Assembly (NCBI RefSeq): GCF_050624435.1
Contig: NC_134541.1
Coordinates: forward strand, 6,834,983 to 6,898,982
Source of the DNA: Tenrec ecaudatus
Taxonomy: Eukaryota; Chordata; Mammalia; Afrosoricida; Tenrecidae
Direction of reading: 5' to 3'
DNA length: 64,000 nucleotides
The notes beneath the pieces were generated by a model that saw only the letters and a program-made list of their open reading frames with translations, made no database searches and had not been told where the DNA came from. This document shows positions 1-10,119 of this stretch, one piece after another (position 1 is the stretch's first letter; each line of letters starts with the position of its first letter). The translations under genes were made by a program, and so were the position numbers.

Positions 1-93
1 CTGCTCCAGAATTGTCAAGACGTCTCCCCTGCAGAAAGCCAGCTCGTCCGAGCAGTCAGGGAGGTTGTCATAAAGCGCCTTGGCTAAGAGGGC
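1..93 (-). CDS. CASS4: CASS4 SH3-domain exon, truncated by the window edge
   Basis: Read on the minus strand, a pyrimidine-rich tract ending CCCCAG is followed by 31 open codons, ALLAKALYDN then LPDCSDELAF then CRGDVLTILEQ. This is the first half of an SH3 domain, with the ALYD motif and the acidic RT-loop DELAF. It fits CASS4 (HEPL), a Cas-family focal-adhesion scaffold, better than BCAR1, NEDD9 or EFS, because of the PDCSDELAF segment. Its place next to CSTF1 and AURKA supports this. The exon starts in phase 0 at position 93, so the initiator lies in an upstream exon to the right. The rest of the SH3 domain and the protein lie left of the window. The Cys after DELAF differs from the Ser I recall in human. 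Confidence 0.88.
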
Positions 94-145
94 CTGGGGT
101 GGGGAGAGAGGTTGGACGGTTAGCCGTGTTGCCATGGACCCGACC

Positions 146-183
146 TCACTCGCTCACTCTCCTCACTCTCTCACTCACTCACG
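146..183. repeat. CTCACT-rich simple repeat
   Basis: Degenerate tandem run of CTCACT/CTCACTC units just upstream (in transcript sense) of the CASS4 acceptor. Low complexity only. Confidence 0.6.
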
Positions 184-289
184 GTCACCCCACAGGCATC
201 AGAGAAGAACGGCACTTACCCCTAATCCCACCCCCCCCCCACGACTCGCTGCCATCACGTCAATGTCCCAACTCCTAAACTCCTAGCAG

Positions 290-443
290 CCCTGTTGGAC
301 AGCGTAGAGCTGCCCCTCTCTGGGTTTCTCAAACTGTAACTCTTTACCGGTGCAGACAGCTCATTTTTCTCCTAACAATCAGCTAGTGGTTTTGAACCGC
401 TGGCCTTGTGGTTGGCTGCCCAGTGCCTAATCGCTACGACCCA
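290..443 (-). repeat. AfroSINE copy, minus orientation
   Basis: Complement of the AfroSINE body: 'agagctgccc', 'gtaactcttta', 'tttgaaccgctgg' and 'ggttggctgcccag' occur in family order. Confidence 0.75.
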
Positions 444-894
444 GCGATTTAAAAATCCAAATCAAACCAAACCTCGTCTAGTGATTCCGGTGGGAGTTCC
501 AGGAGCGAACAGGTTTTGCAGTCAGCAACCCGCATGCCTTTTCCTGACATTGGTCCTAACAGCGCTCCTCCCACCTCCTGCATCTGTTTTTCCCATGGCT
601 TCTTTCCTCTTCCTTCCTGCCTGCCTGCCCGCTCGCTGAGCTTCCTCCCGGGCACCCGCTGCTCTGGGATCTCCTTGGGTGGGCTCTTCTGATGCGTGAG
701 TGCCTGCTGGGGGTTCTCGTTCACCTCACAGGCCTGCCCTTCTTGGTCGAAAGCAGAGCTGAGGGGTGTTGCCTGGCACACCAACAAGTGTAGAGCCCAT
801 GCCCTGCCTTCTCGTTTCCTCTGTCACCCCCAGAGTCTCTCATCCCACTGTTTGCCTGACTGATATATACCATCCTTGGGATGCCACCCCTTGA

Positions 895-1150
895 AGTGTC
901 CCAACTCAGAAGTCTGACTCTGCTCCCGATCCTCCCATGGCTCCCCAGTAGCCTTCAGATGAAGTCCTGAATGGCTTTGCTCCTGCCCACATCTCCGGCC
1001 TGGTGGGCATCACTTCCCCTACAGCCTCTGGGCACCCACGTCCTCTGCACATGCTGTTCTCTCCATGCCAGTCGGTGGGATGCCCCTCATCTTCCCAGAC
1101 TCATCTGAATGTCACTTCCTTAGGGAAGAGGTTTCTGACAGCCACCCCCG
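895..1150. repeat. Ancient L2-type LINE fragment
   Basis: Contains the typical diverged L2 phrases 'tctgcacatgctgttctc' and 'gaatgtcacttccttaggga' in the expected order. Orientation not assigned. An old pan-mammalian repeat, independent of the lineage-specific elements nearby. Confidence 0.55.
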
Positions 1151-1509
1151 GGTCAGCTGCTTCCCCTGCTTTTTCATTCAACACCAGTCTGCCGTAGTAA
1201 CTAGCACATTGATATGATTTTGCTATGTGCCAACCACTTTCCCTCACCAAAGGAGCCCAGGCGGGGTAGTGGGTTACACCCTTGAGGGCAGCAGCCCAAG
1301 TGTAACCCGCGATGCTGCCTGCCCTCCTTTGGTGAGTGAACGAAAGAGGGAGTAAAAGCACCACCTCCAGCCAGTCATCACAGTTCTCGGGGGTGCGAGG
1401 GGGTGTCTGAAAGTGTGTGGGAAGTGGAATGAGAAGACCACGGCATTTCCCACCAGCTTTGGGGAGTCCCTCTGTACATTTGATCAACGATCCTATTAAA
1501 AGAATTCTC

Positions 1510-2362
1510 CATAAGCAAATGTGGCGAAGAGAGCTGATGGTGCCCGGCTGTCAAAAGAGATCGTGTCTGGGGTCTTAAAGGCTTGAAGGTGAACAAGCGG
1601 CCATCTAGCGCAGAAGCAATAAAGCCCACATGGAAGAACACACCAGCCGGTGGGATCACGAGGTACCAAAGGGACCAGGTATAAGGCGTCATGCAAAAAA
1701 AAAGAATATATATATGTGTGTATGTATATACATTTTATATATATATATATACACCATAGTGAATGAAGGGGGAAGTGCAGAGTGGAGACCCAAGGCCCAA
1801 GTGTCGGCTACTGGAGATCCCCTCACAGAGGGGTTTAGGAGAGGAGATGGGTCAGTCAGGGTGCGATGTAGTACTGATGAAGAACACAGCTTTCCCCCAG
1901 ATCCTGGATGCTTCCTCCCCCCAACTACCATGATCTGAATTCTACCTTGCAGGGCTGGATAGGACAGAGGCTGTACACTGGTGCATATGGGAGCTGGAGG
2001 CACAGGGAATCCAGGGTGGATGATACCTTCGGGACCAAGGGTGTGAGGGGCGATGCTGGGAGAGTGGAGGGTGAGTGGGTTGGAAAGGGAGAACTGATTA
2101 CAAGGATCCACATGTGACCTCCTCCCTGGGAGATGGACGGCAGAGAAGGGGGGGAAGGGAGACTCCGGATAGGGCAAGATATGACAAAATAACAATCTAT
2201 AAATTACCAAGGGCTCACGATGGAGCGGGGAGCAGGGAGGGAGGGGAAAAAAAAGAGAACCTGATGCAAATGAATGTACGGATGTGCTTTATACAATTGA
2301 TGTATGTATATGTATGGATTGTGATAAGAGTTGTATGAGCCCCTAATAAAATGTTTTAAAAA
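1510..2362 (+). mobile_element. L1-type LINE 3' end, copy A, with target-site duplication
   Basis: A 5'-truncated insertion ending in AATAAAATG plus an A-rich tail. It is bounded by a 12-bp direct repeat AAAAGAATTCTC at 1498-1509 and 2363-2374, the mark of target-primed reverse transcription. The same 3' sequence recurs at 11,825, 25,676, 27,905, 34,965 and 57,768. No reverse transcriptase frame is left, so assignment to L1 rests on the A tail, the duplication length and the 3'UTR-like composition. Confidence 0.85.
1706..1752. repeat. (TA)n/(TG)n microsatellite inside L1 copy A
   Basis: Alternating A/T with TG interruptions, expanded within the LINE 3' region. The other copies have a short A/T-rich stretch here, so the expansion is specific to this copy. 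Confidence 0.75.
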
Positions 2363-2772
2363 AAAAGAATTCTCATCAAAGGGGGGGGGGCAGAGATACA
2401 GAACAGAACTTCAACTTCTCATGGATTTCAGACTTCCTGGAGTCATGGAAGCTCAATCGAACCCCAAAAGATTACCCTGAAATAAGCTTTAAACTTCAAA
2501 CTGGAAACATCCCCAGAAGTCTCCTTTCAACCCAGTGATAGGCTTAACGAGTCAGAAATGTCTGCTCTGAGAATTGGGCTCTTTGAAGCATGATCCCCTG
2601 GGATCAAATGGACGGCAGCAACTCGAAAGGTTCGATGGGAACCTTGGGGGCCAGTGAGGTCACGTCGGCGGGGGAGGAACAGCTCAGAGCAGGAGGACAG
2701 GTGTGTGGGGGCTGCCCAATTCAAAGAAGGCCTTCAATGTCACTTAGTGTACCCAGAGGAATGGTTGAATTG

Positions 2773-2777
2773 GCGCG

Positions 2778-2821
<44 letters not shown>
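2773..2821. repeat. (CG)7 joined to (CA)n microsatellite
   Basis: Alternating CG dinucleotides pass directly into a run of CA dinucleotides. The whole tract is alternating purine-pyrimidine and could adopt Z-DNA. Confidence 0.9.
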
Positions 2822-2824
<3 letters not shown>

Positions 2825-3127
2825 CAACAATGAAAAAATGGCCTGAAGAGGAAAAACTAGTCTGGAATGTGCTTTCGTTGGTCCAGTCATTGATGTGCAC
2901 ACTTAGAAAGAGGATCTGCTGTAATTTGTGACCAGGATGAGTTTGCCGTGGTGAACCAGCCATCCAGGGTGCCAGGAGCAAGCTCTGTTCTTGAGAGAGG
3001 ATTATTTGGGTCTTCTGTCCCGGGGCCTGTGGTGTGGCATTCCACATATTCCAGGGATGTAAGCTCCCAGCAGGAGAAATACCTGAGTGGTTGGCTCTTA
3101 CCCTTGTCATATTTCAAGAGAGCCCAG

Positions 3128-3295
3128 TGGCATGGTGGGTTATGCACTGGGCTGCTACCCACAAGGGCAGCAGTTCAAAACCACCAGCCACTCCTTGTAA
3201 CTACCATGAAGAGTCACGGTCTTGGAAACCCACTGGGGATGGTCTACCCTGTCCACTAGGGTCACTCTAACTGGGTGACAGTGATTTTGAGGGTT
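3128..3295 (+). repeat. AfroSINE copy
   Basis: Starts in the A-box-like 'gtggcatggtgggtta', passes 'gcagcagttcaaaaccacc' (B-box region), and ends at the degraded tail near 'agtgattttgag'. Confidence 0.85.
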
Positions 3296-3654
3296 TTTTT
3301 GAGTAGGATATTCCATTACAATCCAAGGGGTGGCTCCAGACAACTCACGCAATCAATCCATGAGTGTCTCACAGTTTCGGCAGCAAAGACCATCAGAGCT
3401 TGAGGAACAAAAGAAGAATTCAGTGCACGGGGGTGCTGGAGGGGTCTTGAAGCATCCCTGACCCAGAAAGAGGGCACACTGACTGGTACAGAAAGGGGAC
3501 CTGGTTTGTGTTGCTGGGGTGTCATTTAATCTCAAGAAGTCTCAGAAGTGCTTTACAGACGAGCAAACAGAGGGTAGTGGGGTCCAGTGACATTCTAGCT
3601 GCTCCGCTGACGTTGGCTCTTGCACAGGGTCACTTCCCGGTTAGAGCGGCCCTG

Positions 3655-3815
3655 GTTCGGAGCAAAACTGCTCTGCAGGCTTCCCGGGCTTGTCACCTTG
3701 TGGGAGCAGATACACCAATCTTTTCTCTCTCCGTCCGAGCGGCTGGTGGGTGCAGATCACCAACCTTGTGGTCAACCGTCCAGCATTACCCCTCTGGGCT
3801 ACCAGGGGTCCCAGG
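3655..3815 (-). repeat. AfroSINE copy, diverged
   Basis: Minus-sense 'gagcggctggtggg', 'caccaaccttgtggtcaac' and 'gctaccaggg' in family order. Middle part decayed. Confidence 0.6.
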
Positions 3816-3854
3816 CAGCAGCCAGGGGAGACTGTGTCTACACAAGTTAGATAA

Positions 3855-3945
3855 CATTGGGCTGTGGTTAGAACGGAGCTTTGGGCTGTTAACTGCAAGG
3901 TCAGCAGTTTGAAACTGCAGGAGGAAGAGGAGGCTGGTTCATCTC
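3855..3945 (+). repeat. AfroSINE 5' half
   Basis: 'ttgggctgttaactgcaagg' and 'tcagcagtttgaaactgc' give a clear tRNA-like head; the tail half is absent. Confidence 0.7.
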
Positions 3946-3947
3946 CA

Positions 3948-3978
3948 GCCTCCTTGTCCTTGTCCTTGTCCTTGCCCG
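3948..3978. repeat. CCTTGT hexanucleotide tandem repeat
   Basis: Four to five successive units of TTGTCC/CCTTGT next to the SINE fragment. Confidence 0.7.
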
Positions 3979-4307
3979 TTGGGGGCCAGGGAGAGGACGT
4001 TGGAGCTGGCTGTTGGCGCGAGCCAGCCCCAGGGGGACCAGGCTGGACAGTGAGAACCCCCAGCCACAGCAGCGCACAGTGTCCTCGTTAGAGACAGCAG
4101 ATGGAAGCTGTGACAGGCCACACAGAGGAAGCTAATGGTGGTTGCGATGGCTGCTGAGGCCACTCACAAGGCATTTTAAAATCAGGCGGCGATTGGGAAA
4201 CACTCGCGGAGATAATGAAGCGGAGAAGGAGAACATATGTCCATTATTTTGTTCCTGGTGGGCACTCAGAGAATCTGATTCTGGGTAAAATGAAGACTAA
4301 GCCACGC

Positions 4308-4710
4308 AGAGCCTGCTGCCTCTGAGTCAATTCTGACTCACAGCCACCCAACAGGACGGAGGGGAGCTGATCCCCAGGTTTTCCAAGACTTTAAAACCAG
4401 TGGTTCTCAACCATCCTCACGCCGCGACCCTGTCATGCAGCTCCTCATGTGGCGGTGACCCCCAACCATAACATTATTTTCGTTGCTACTTCATCACCGT
4501 CATTTTGCTACTGTGATGAATTGGTCGACCCCTGTGAAGGGGTCGTTCAACCTCCAAAGGGGTCGCGACCCACAGGTTGGGAACCACTGCTCTAAATCTT
4601 CACCAGAGCAGTCGGCCTCATTTTCCTCCCTCGGAGGGGTGAGTGAGTTCAAACTGCTGACATTACATTTAGCAACCTAGTGTGTAATTCCTTACACCAT
4701 TAGGATTCCC
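4308..4710 (-). repeat. AfroSINE split by a SPIN insertion
   Basis: The left part (4308-4397) holds the minus-sense tail 'gagtcaattctgactcacag' and 'gttttccaagact'. The right part (4590-4710) continues with 'gtgagttcaaactgctgac'. The hAT element between them shows that the SINE was here first. Confidence 0.75.
4398..4589. mobile_element. Short SPIN-like hAT element (MITE)
   Basis: 192 bp with inverted ends, CAGTGGTTCTCAACC at the left and, at the right, GGGAACCACTG preceded by 'gggtcgcgacccacagg'. The internal blocks 'gcggtgacccccaaccata' and 'ttcgttgctacttcat' match the second copy at 43,068 in inverse order of terminal blocks. The flanks ctttaaaa and ctctaaat agree at 6 of 8 positions, consistent with a decayed 8-bp hAT target duplication. 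It has no transposase. The family is SPIN (also seen as URR1 in rodents). Confidence 0.8.
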
Positions 4711-4798
4711 TCCCCAAAAGGACATTTCCCCCAAATGTCCATCTTCACACAACAGCTGGGCCATGGGAGAGGGAGCAAGAGAATGGGTATTTGAAGGG

Positions 4799-4800
<2 letters not shown>

Positions 4801-4832
<32 letters not shown>
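4801..4832. repeat. (GT)16 microsatellite
   Basis: Uninterrupted GT dinucleotide run. Confidence 0.95.
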
Positions 4833-4835
<3 letters not shown>

Positions 4836-4971
4836 GGGGGGCACACAGAGAAACAAAGGCAAAGAGAGAGGGGTGCTTGCTTCAACAGCACGGTGACTTC
4901 ACTAGGGAAACCTTTGCACTAAGTCCAGGTGTGATATGCAGAGGTACGTGGGGTGGGGGGGGGGAGGCAGG

Positions 4972-5185
4972 TGTGTGTTGGTGGTTCAGGGGAAGAAGTC
5001 TCATCTTCTATGCAGGAGACCCAAGCTGGAGTCTCGGGGCACCTGCCTATCTGTGGAGGCTTGTGTCTTGTGATGATGCTAAACAGCTTTCGGTGGAACT
5101 TCCAGTCTAAGTCAAACTAGGGAGAAAGGTCGATCCCAACAGTCTGATCCTGAGGGGTCCCATAAGTGGGGAGGCCCACGTGACA
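4972..5185 (+). repeat. tRNA-Gly-derived SINE, copy 1
   Basis: The head 'gttggtggttcagggga' aligns to the 5' half of tRNA-Gly, and 'gcaggagaccc' follows where the variable/T-arm region would be. The unique body 'tggaggcttgtgtc', 'gatgctaaacagctt' and 'cttccagtctaag' is shared with the copy at 19,060-19,274. The later 'gatcccaacagtctgatcc' looks like an RTE-type tail region. It is distinct from the AfroSINE. Confidence 0.65.
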
Positions 5186-5584
5186 GCAGCTGCCGGCAAT
5201 TACAGTTCGTATTTGACCAGCACTGAGCTGTGGGTGCACAGAGGAAGGAGGAGGTAGTTCTTGGGGATGAGATCTGAGAAGCCATCAGCCATCCAGTCAT
5301 CCATCCACCCATCAAGATCCACCACCTATCTGCTGGAGAAAGAGCCTGGTGGACACAACAGCGTTTGGCCACCTGGGACTTCCACTCTGGAGCCGAAGAC
5401 ATTCACTTCTCCTGAGAGCTACAAAGTTGCACATACCGGAAGTCATGAGAAATCAAGTCTTGTTGGGAGGGGTGGGGGATAGAGACTTTCAGGGAGGACT
5501 CTCTAGGAACATGGCTGAGGAAGAGTTGGCTCAGGAGTGGGGGTGGGGGTGAGCACCCTCAGGCAGAGAGAGAATATTGTGAAG

Positions 5585-5585
5585 G

Positions 5586-5618
<33 letters not shown>
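5585..5618. repeat. (GT)n microsatellite
   Basis: GT dinucleotide run with one GC interruption. Confidence 0.95.
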
Positions 5619-6039
5619 AATTGAGGTCAGCCCAGGCTGGCTGGGGAGCAGCAACCCCAGGACGGAGGTCAGATTCAGACATGGGTCTGCTTACCTCAGG
5701 TTGCTGAGTAGAGAAATGAAGGAGAAGGGGCAAGTGTGAAGCCAAAGAGGCGAGCCCAGGTGCCCAGTCCAGGCAGGAGGTGCCCCATGGATGGATGAGG
5801 GCGAGGTAGACTCAGGACAGCGGTAGGGAGGAGTTGGTGAAGGAGTGGAACCGACGCTGCGGGTGGGTCTTAGGACAGGCTCAGGATTAATGGGGGTGGG
5901 GTGGGGGTGGACTCATTCTGAAATGGGCCTGGGAGCATATGCTCTCCCCTCTACAGTGACGAAGGGACCATCTGGTGCTTCATGTTTGAGCAGAGCCCAC
6001 TTAGATGCCCCTGTAAGCAATGTTACCTGCCACGGCCCC

Positions 6040-6200
6040 ACAATCCCTATTGTTGTTTCTGGCACCGCAGCAGTGACCCCGTGTGCCAGAGGAGAAGCCC
6101 CCTAGTGGTTCTGGGGGGCCCCCTTTATGTGGGGTCCTTAAGCTTCAGTGTTTCTGTTAGCAGCCGAGCGCTTCCCCATGGCCCTACCGGGGCTCCGCAT
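6040..6200 (-). repeat. AfroSINE copy, diverged
   Basis: Minus-sense 'cagcagtgaccccgtgtgc', then 'gttagcagccgagcgctt' and a terminal 'ctaccggggctcc'. Confidence 0.65.
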
Positions 6201-6206
6201 TTGTTG

Positions 6207-6230
6207 GTGGATGGATGGATGGATGGATGC
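6207..6230. repeat. (TGGA)n tetranucleotide repeat
   Basis: Six near-perfect GGAT units between two SINE copies. Confidence 0.85.
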
Positions 6231-6244
6231 ATTGTTGGGTGCCT

Positions 6245-6395
6245 GGTGGACTCAGAGTGGTGCCCTGTGACAGGAAAGCCCCACAGGGTCCCCAAGGCCG
6301 TCATCTCCAGGGGAGGGCACCACGCTGAGTTTGAACTGCTGACCTTTCGTTGAGCAGTCCAACGGTTTAACCACTGGACCATTGGACCACTGTTT
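6245..6395 (-). repeat. AfroSINE copy
   Basis: Minus-sense 'gtgacaggaaagccccacag' through 'gagtttgaactgctgacc' to 'ggtttaaccactggacc'. Confidence 0.75.
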
Positions 6396-6689
6396 GAGTT
6401 AGAAACAATTCTGGGGCAGGAGTTTCCATACCCCACCTCCCGCCCCTTAGCAGGGTGGAAATTCCCTCTATAGGTCAGGAGGGGAGACACAGTTCCGCGG
6501 TGACAGCACCCACTCTGTCTCCGGCGCCCCACTTGCCTCTCTGCCTTCCTTTCCATTGCGATTCCCCCCCCCCCAGTTTACTTGAGGCAGCAAAGCTGGG
6601 GAATCTCCAATGTCAATGCTGCACAGAGTCCGGGGGACGTGGGGGCTTGGGCACAGTCAGTCTGCATTGGTGGCTGGGTCCTGTTTCAG

Positions 6690-6790
6690 AGCTTTCCATC
6701 ACCTGGAACTAGGAGAGGTTAAGTCACCTGCTCTAGGCCACACAGCCACAATAGGCAAGCAGGGAGGCAGACCTGGTCTGAGTGGGGCTC
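6690..6790 (+). repeat. MIR fragment
   Basis: 'gagaggttaagtcacctgct' then 'aggccacacagccac' and 'agacctggtctgag' follow the 3' half of the ancient MIR SINE. Confidence 0.6.
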
Positions 6791-6889
6791 ACTCTGCTCT
6801 GCTGGCCCCTCAGCCTAAACGCAGTCAAGAGAGACCTGGGTCTGCAATGCTTCAGATGATACGGTGCGTGGATATGCCACGCAAGACCT

Positions 6890-7031
6890 GGTAACGTTGT
6901 GGAAGGGCAAGGATGTCACTTTGAGGACTAAGGCGGGTCTGCCCCAAGCCCTGGTCTTTTCCATCCCCGGGCACATGAACCTTGGGCATTGAACAAGGAA
7001 GACCAAAGAAGAATTGCTGTGTTTGAGTGGT
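6890..7031 (+). mobile_element. BovB/RTE LINE 3' fragment, copy 1
   Basis: 'caaggatgtcactttgagga', 'ccccaagccctggtctttt' and 'aaggaagaccaaagaagaat' match the stretch near the end of the BovB reverse-transcriptase frame, also seen at 10,120 and 13,735. It stops where an LTR begins at 7032. Confidence 0.7.
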
Positions 7032-7893
7032 TGTGGGGGAAGGTCGGATGGTTACAGACATCCTCCCTGAAGGCAATTGCTGCCAGACTGCTGTCTCCCC
7101 CCACCACAGGGGTGGGCCTTCTCCCTGCTGCTGGGGACAATGGATTATTTCTCCCTGAGGCTTGCGGACCCTTAGCTTGGTTCCTGTAGGAGGAGTTCAC
7201 ACCCTACCGATAATGGTCTCTATCAGTTGAGCCAGGGAACTGGTCAAACAGAATCTGTGACATCCAAAGTTAGGCTGCCATCCTGTATCTAGGATCTGCC
7301 CATCTTGCCACATGTATACCCCAAATCCCTCCTCTTCCTATTGCATGGATCCCCCTAGATCACCCCCTTCCACTACGCAGCCCAATGCGTAACTCTTAGG
7401 CAGATAGGCAGGGATGGGATGTCCACTGACGCATGCCCAAGAGAGCCAAGTACGAGAACAAAGGGTGGCGCACTGCACATGTTCAGAGGCCTAGGTTTTC
7501 CCGCGGTGGGCGTGAGTGGATGTTAAACCTGGATCGGCCCACCTGGGCCAGGTGAATTCAATCCAGCCAATGGGGTCGATCTGGGGTCGTCCACCATGCC
7601 TCCCCCTGGAATCCTTGAAAAGGCAGGAGCCAGGGGAAGAGAGGGGAAACTGGGGAGAGAACTTGAGAAAGAACTTGATACAGTCTTTGGAAGAGAACTT
7701 GGGAAAGTGATCTTTGCGTGACGCCGAGCAGTCTCTGCCAGGCTGCATGGTCGGGAGGAATTCTATGGGTGCCGCGTAAAACCTGAAACTTCTTCTAACT
7801 CTCATTAAACTCACTTGGATCACGAGCCAGGCTTCGGCGTGAATTCTTTCTCATGCGGAGCCAAGGACTGAGGTGCAACTCTGTCCCCAGAGA
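7032..7893 (+). mobile_element. Endogenous retrovirus solo LTR, copy 1
   Basis: Begins TGTGGGGGAAGG. Its first ~330 bp matches the complement of 12,513-13,143, including 'ttacagacatcctccctga', 'aatggtctctatcag' and 'cctcctcttcctattgc'. The second half differs: here it carries GGATCGGCCC..GCCAATGG, then ATTAAA near 7805 and a terminal 'gagagatcttaca'. No internal viral genes flank it. The right boundary is approximate. Confidence 0.75.
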
Positions 7894-8307
7894 GATCTTA
7901 CACAACCACTACACCACCAGATCTCCTCCACCAGCCCACAGCAGGTAGTAAACAATTAAGCATCCAAAACAGGTGGTGGGGGGTGGTCCTGTAGACCAAT
8001 TCTTTGAGGTGAGGGGGCGGGGGGAGTTGGCCAGGAGGTGGGGAGAAACACTGGGTGAGGTTGTGTTGAACCCTGCACCCCACCCCGTGCAGTGCCCCAC
8101 AACACCATTCACCAAGAACAATGCTTTCCTGGTATTAAATTCCTCCTCTGACTTCCAAGAATTCTTGGTTGGAAGGAAGGAGAGGGGGTTGTTCATACTT
8201 CCCACCGAGGAGCATGAGAGAATTCCAGCTCAGAGCGGCCCCGTGTGACAGAGTTCAAGTGCCCCACACATAGGCTTCCCTAGACGGCCATCTTTTCCCG
8301 AAAGAGT

Positions 8308-8395
8308 CCGGTGGCACACCGGTGAAGCGCTCAGCCATGACCCTAAAGGTTGGCGGTGTGAGCATGCCAGCTGCTGAGGGAACAAGTTGTGCCAA
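8308..8395 (+). repeat. AfroSINE 5' half, diverged
   Basis: 'gtccggtggcacaccggtga', 'gctcagccatgacc' and 'ggcggtgtgagc' fit the tRNA-like head with many substitutions. Confidence 0.5.
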
Positions 8396-8489
8396 TCTGC
8401 TTCCAGAGCCAGTTCTCGTCTGAGCTTTAGGGTGGCTGGGAGGCAGGAGGCACTCAACAGCAATGGATCTGGTCACAGTCCCTGGACTA

Positions 8490-8585
8490 GATGGCCAGGC
8501 CTTATCCTGTGAAGCCACTGGCTGGGTCTGAACCAGCAGCCTTTTGGTTAGGAGTCAAGCCCCTAACTGATTTCCCCCAGGATTC
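8490..8585 (-). repeat. AfroSINE 5' part
   Basis: Minus-sense 'gtctgaaccagcagcctttt' and 'ggttaggagtcaagcccc'. Confidence 0.6.
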
Positions 8586-8712
8586 CTTGAGAGACTAGTT
8601 ACTGTGACAATTAGGTTTTATGTCAACTTGGCTGATCCAACATGGTGTGTTCAGCTCCATGACGGGATCTTCTGTGAAGCAGTCGAGCAGTTGAAGGGAG
8701 ATTAAAAACTTA

Positions 8713-8918
8713 AAAAACCAAATCGACTGCCATTGAGTCAATTCTGACACATAGCAACCCTGTAGAACAGGGTAGAACTGCCTCTGTGGGTTTCCTAGGC
8801 TGTAACTCTTTAAGGCAAGTGAGAGCCTCTTCTTTTTCCTGAGGAATGGCTGGTGGTTTTGAACTGCTGACCTTTGCGTCAGCAGCCCAATATACAACCA
8901 CTAAGTCACCAAGGCTCC
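8713..8918 (-). repeat. AfroSINE copy, near full length
   Basis: A clear minus-sense copy: tail 'aaccaaatcgactgccattg', 'gggtagaactgcctctgtgg', 'gctgtaactctttaagg', 'ttttgaactgctgaccttt', and head 'aaccactaagtcaccaaggc'. Confidence 0.9.
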
Positions 8919-9334
8919 CGTGATAGGTTTTATGCTAACTTGACTGGGCCAACCCTTGAGAATAGAGCCCTTACTCTCATGGGAGAATAGAACCCCTAAT
9001 CTGGGCACAGCCTTGATGCCCTTGAGGGAGGTTTCCTTCGGGGTATGGCTTGCTCAGAGTAGTACTTGACAAAGTGTGTAAGCTTTGGGACTTCTGATGT
9101 TGGATTTGGATCCTGCATTTGGTTTGTGGAGCTCTGTTCTAGCCCCTGCAGATCCCAGGAGCCATCAGTGAACTGCCGACCTCGGATTCGTTCAGCTCTG
9201 CTGCCACCAGCCAGTGGCCCTCCTGCTTCATCTTCCTGCTTCCTGTTCAGCAGCCCCTGCAGCTACACGAGTCAGGAGAAGCCTCTTGCTTACCTCTGAC
9301 CCATGGATTTGAACCGGTCTGAGCTTACCCACTT

Positions 9335-9376
9335 CTACGACTGCGTGAGTCATTTCTACGACTGCATGAGTCCCTG
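9335..9376. repeat. 21-bp tandem duplication
   Basis: Two adjacent units based on ATTTCTACGACTGC(G/A)TGAGTC. Confidence 0.75.
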
Positions 9377-10119
9377 GCCACACACACACACACGTAATTG
9401 GTTTTGCTTCTCTAGAGAACGCAGCCTAACACAGTTCTTCATACACAAAGCTGTCAATATTACAAACCCTTTGATGGCTGGGGAACATGAGCGCCTGGTG
9501 CTCAGGACGGGTGTCCTGGACGTGGGAATTTCTGCTTCGTGGTCACCAAAATGGCCTCTCCTGTTCTCGAGGAGGGAGCTGGGCACACCCTCGGGGCATC
9601 ATGCTTGAGTGCTGGGCGTAGACAGCTCCTTAGTCATCTTCAGACATGAATGTGCTTGGCAGGATTATGTACTGTGTTAGCAAAAGATAGGCTGAAGGGA
9701 TCAAAGAAGGAGGACAGTATGATCTCTTGGATGTTTATTTTCCCTCTTTTTTTTTGTTACGGCCCCTGTGGAAAGGAAGGAAACCAAAAAAGGAAAGAAA
9801 GTTTCCAAGAACCCAAGAGAAACCCCCTCACCGCCTCCATTCTCCCCCACCCCCCACCCCCAGTCTGCAAAAAAGGGAAGCAGAGACAGAGGAGGAAGGG
9901 CAATTCTGAGGAAGAAGCACAGCACTGAATTCCTCTGCTGGTGGGAGAGGTCTTTGATGGTGAGCTACCTTTCGAAGGAAAGATGAGAGAAGAGAAAGAA
10001 TGGTCTAGAAAAGTCTCATTTAGCAACACTCCTGCCAGTGTCACCAGACAGACTTCTTGTTGCGTGGATTCATTAGCTAAGCTTATTTCCCTACAATTAA
10101 CCAAAAGGCATATAGTGCC

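Larger units (their letters stand above)
8605..9436. mobile_element. Unnamed LTR-like interspersed repeat, split by an AfroSINE
   Basis: 'ttaggttttatgtcaacttg' (8612) and 'ataggttttatgctaacttg' (8923) are two versions of the same start, one on each side of a SINE. The element runs to 'gcttctctagagaacg' and ends CTAACACA near 9436. A related end, 'gtttctctagtcaaccc' then AACACA, lies at 28,830-28,858. TG-like start and CA end suggest an LTR of MaLR/ERVL kind, but I cannot name the family. Confidence 0.45.

Noticed and set aside
2620-2665. Minus-strand candidate for the CASS4 first coding exon ('ctggcccccaaggtt')
   Set aside because: Has Ala-Pro-Lys before GT but lacks a start codon in frame and the Met-Asp-Cys residues.
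6640-6672. Minus-strand candidate for the CASS4 first coding exon ('gactgtgcccaagc')
   Set aside because: Resembles the expected Asp-Cys-Ala stretch but no GT donor follows and the preceding residues do not match.
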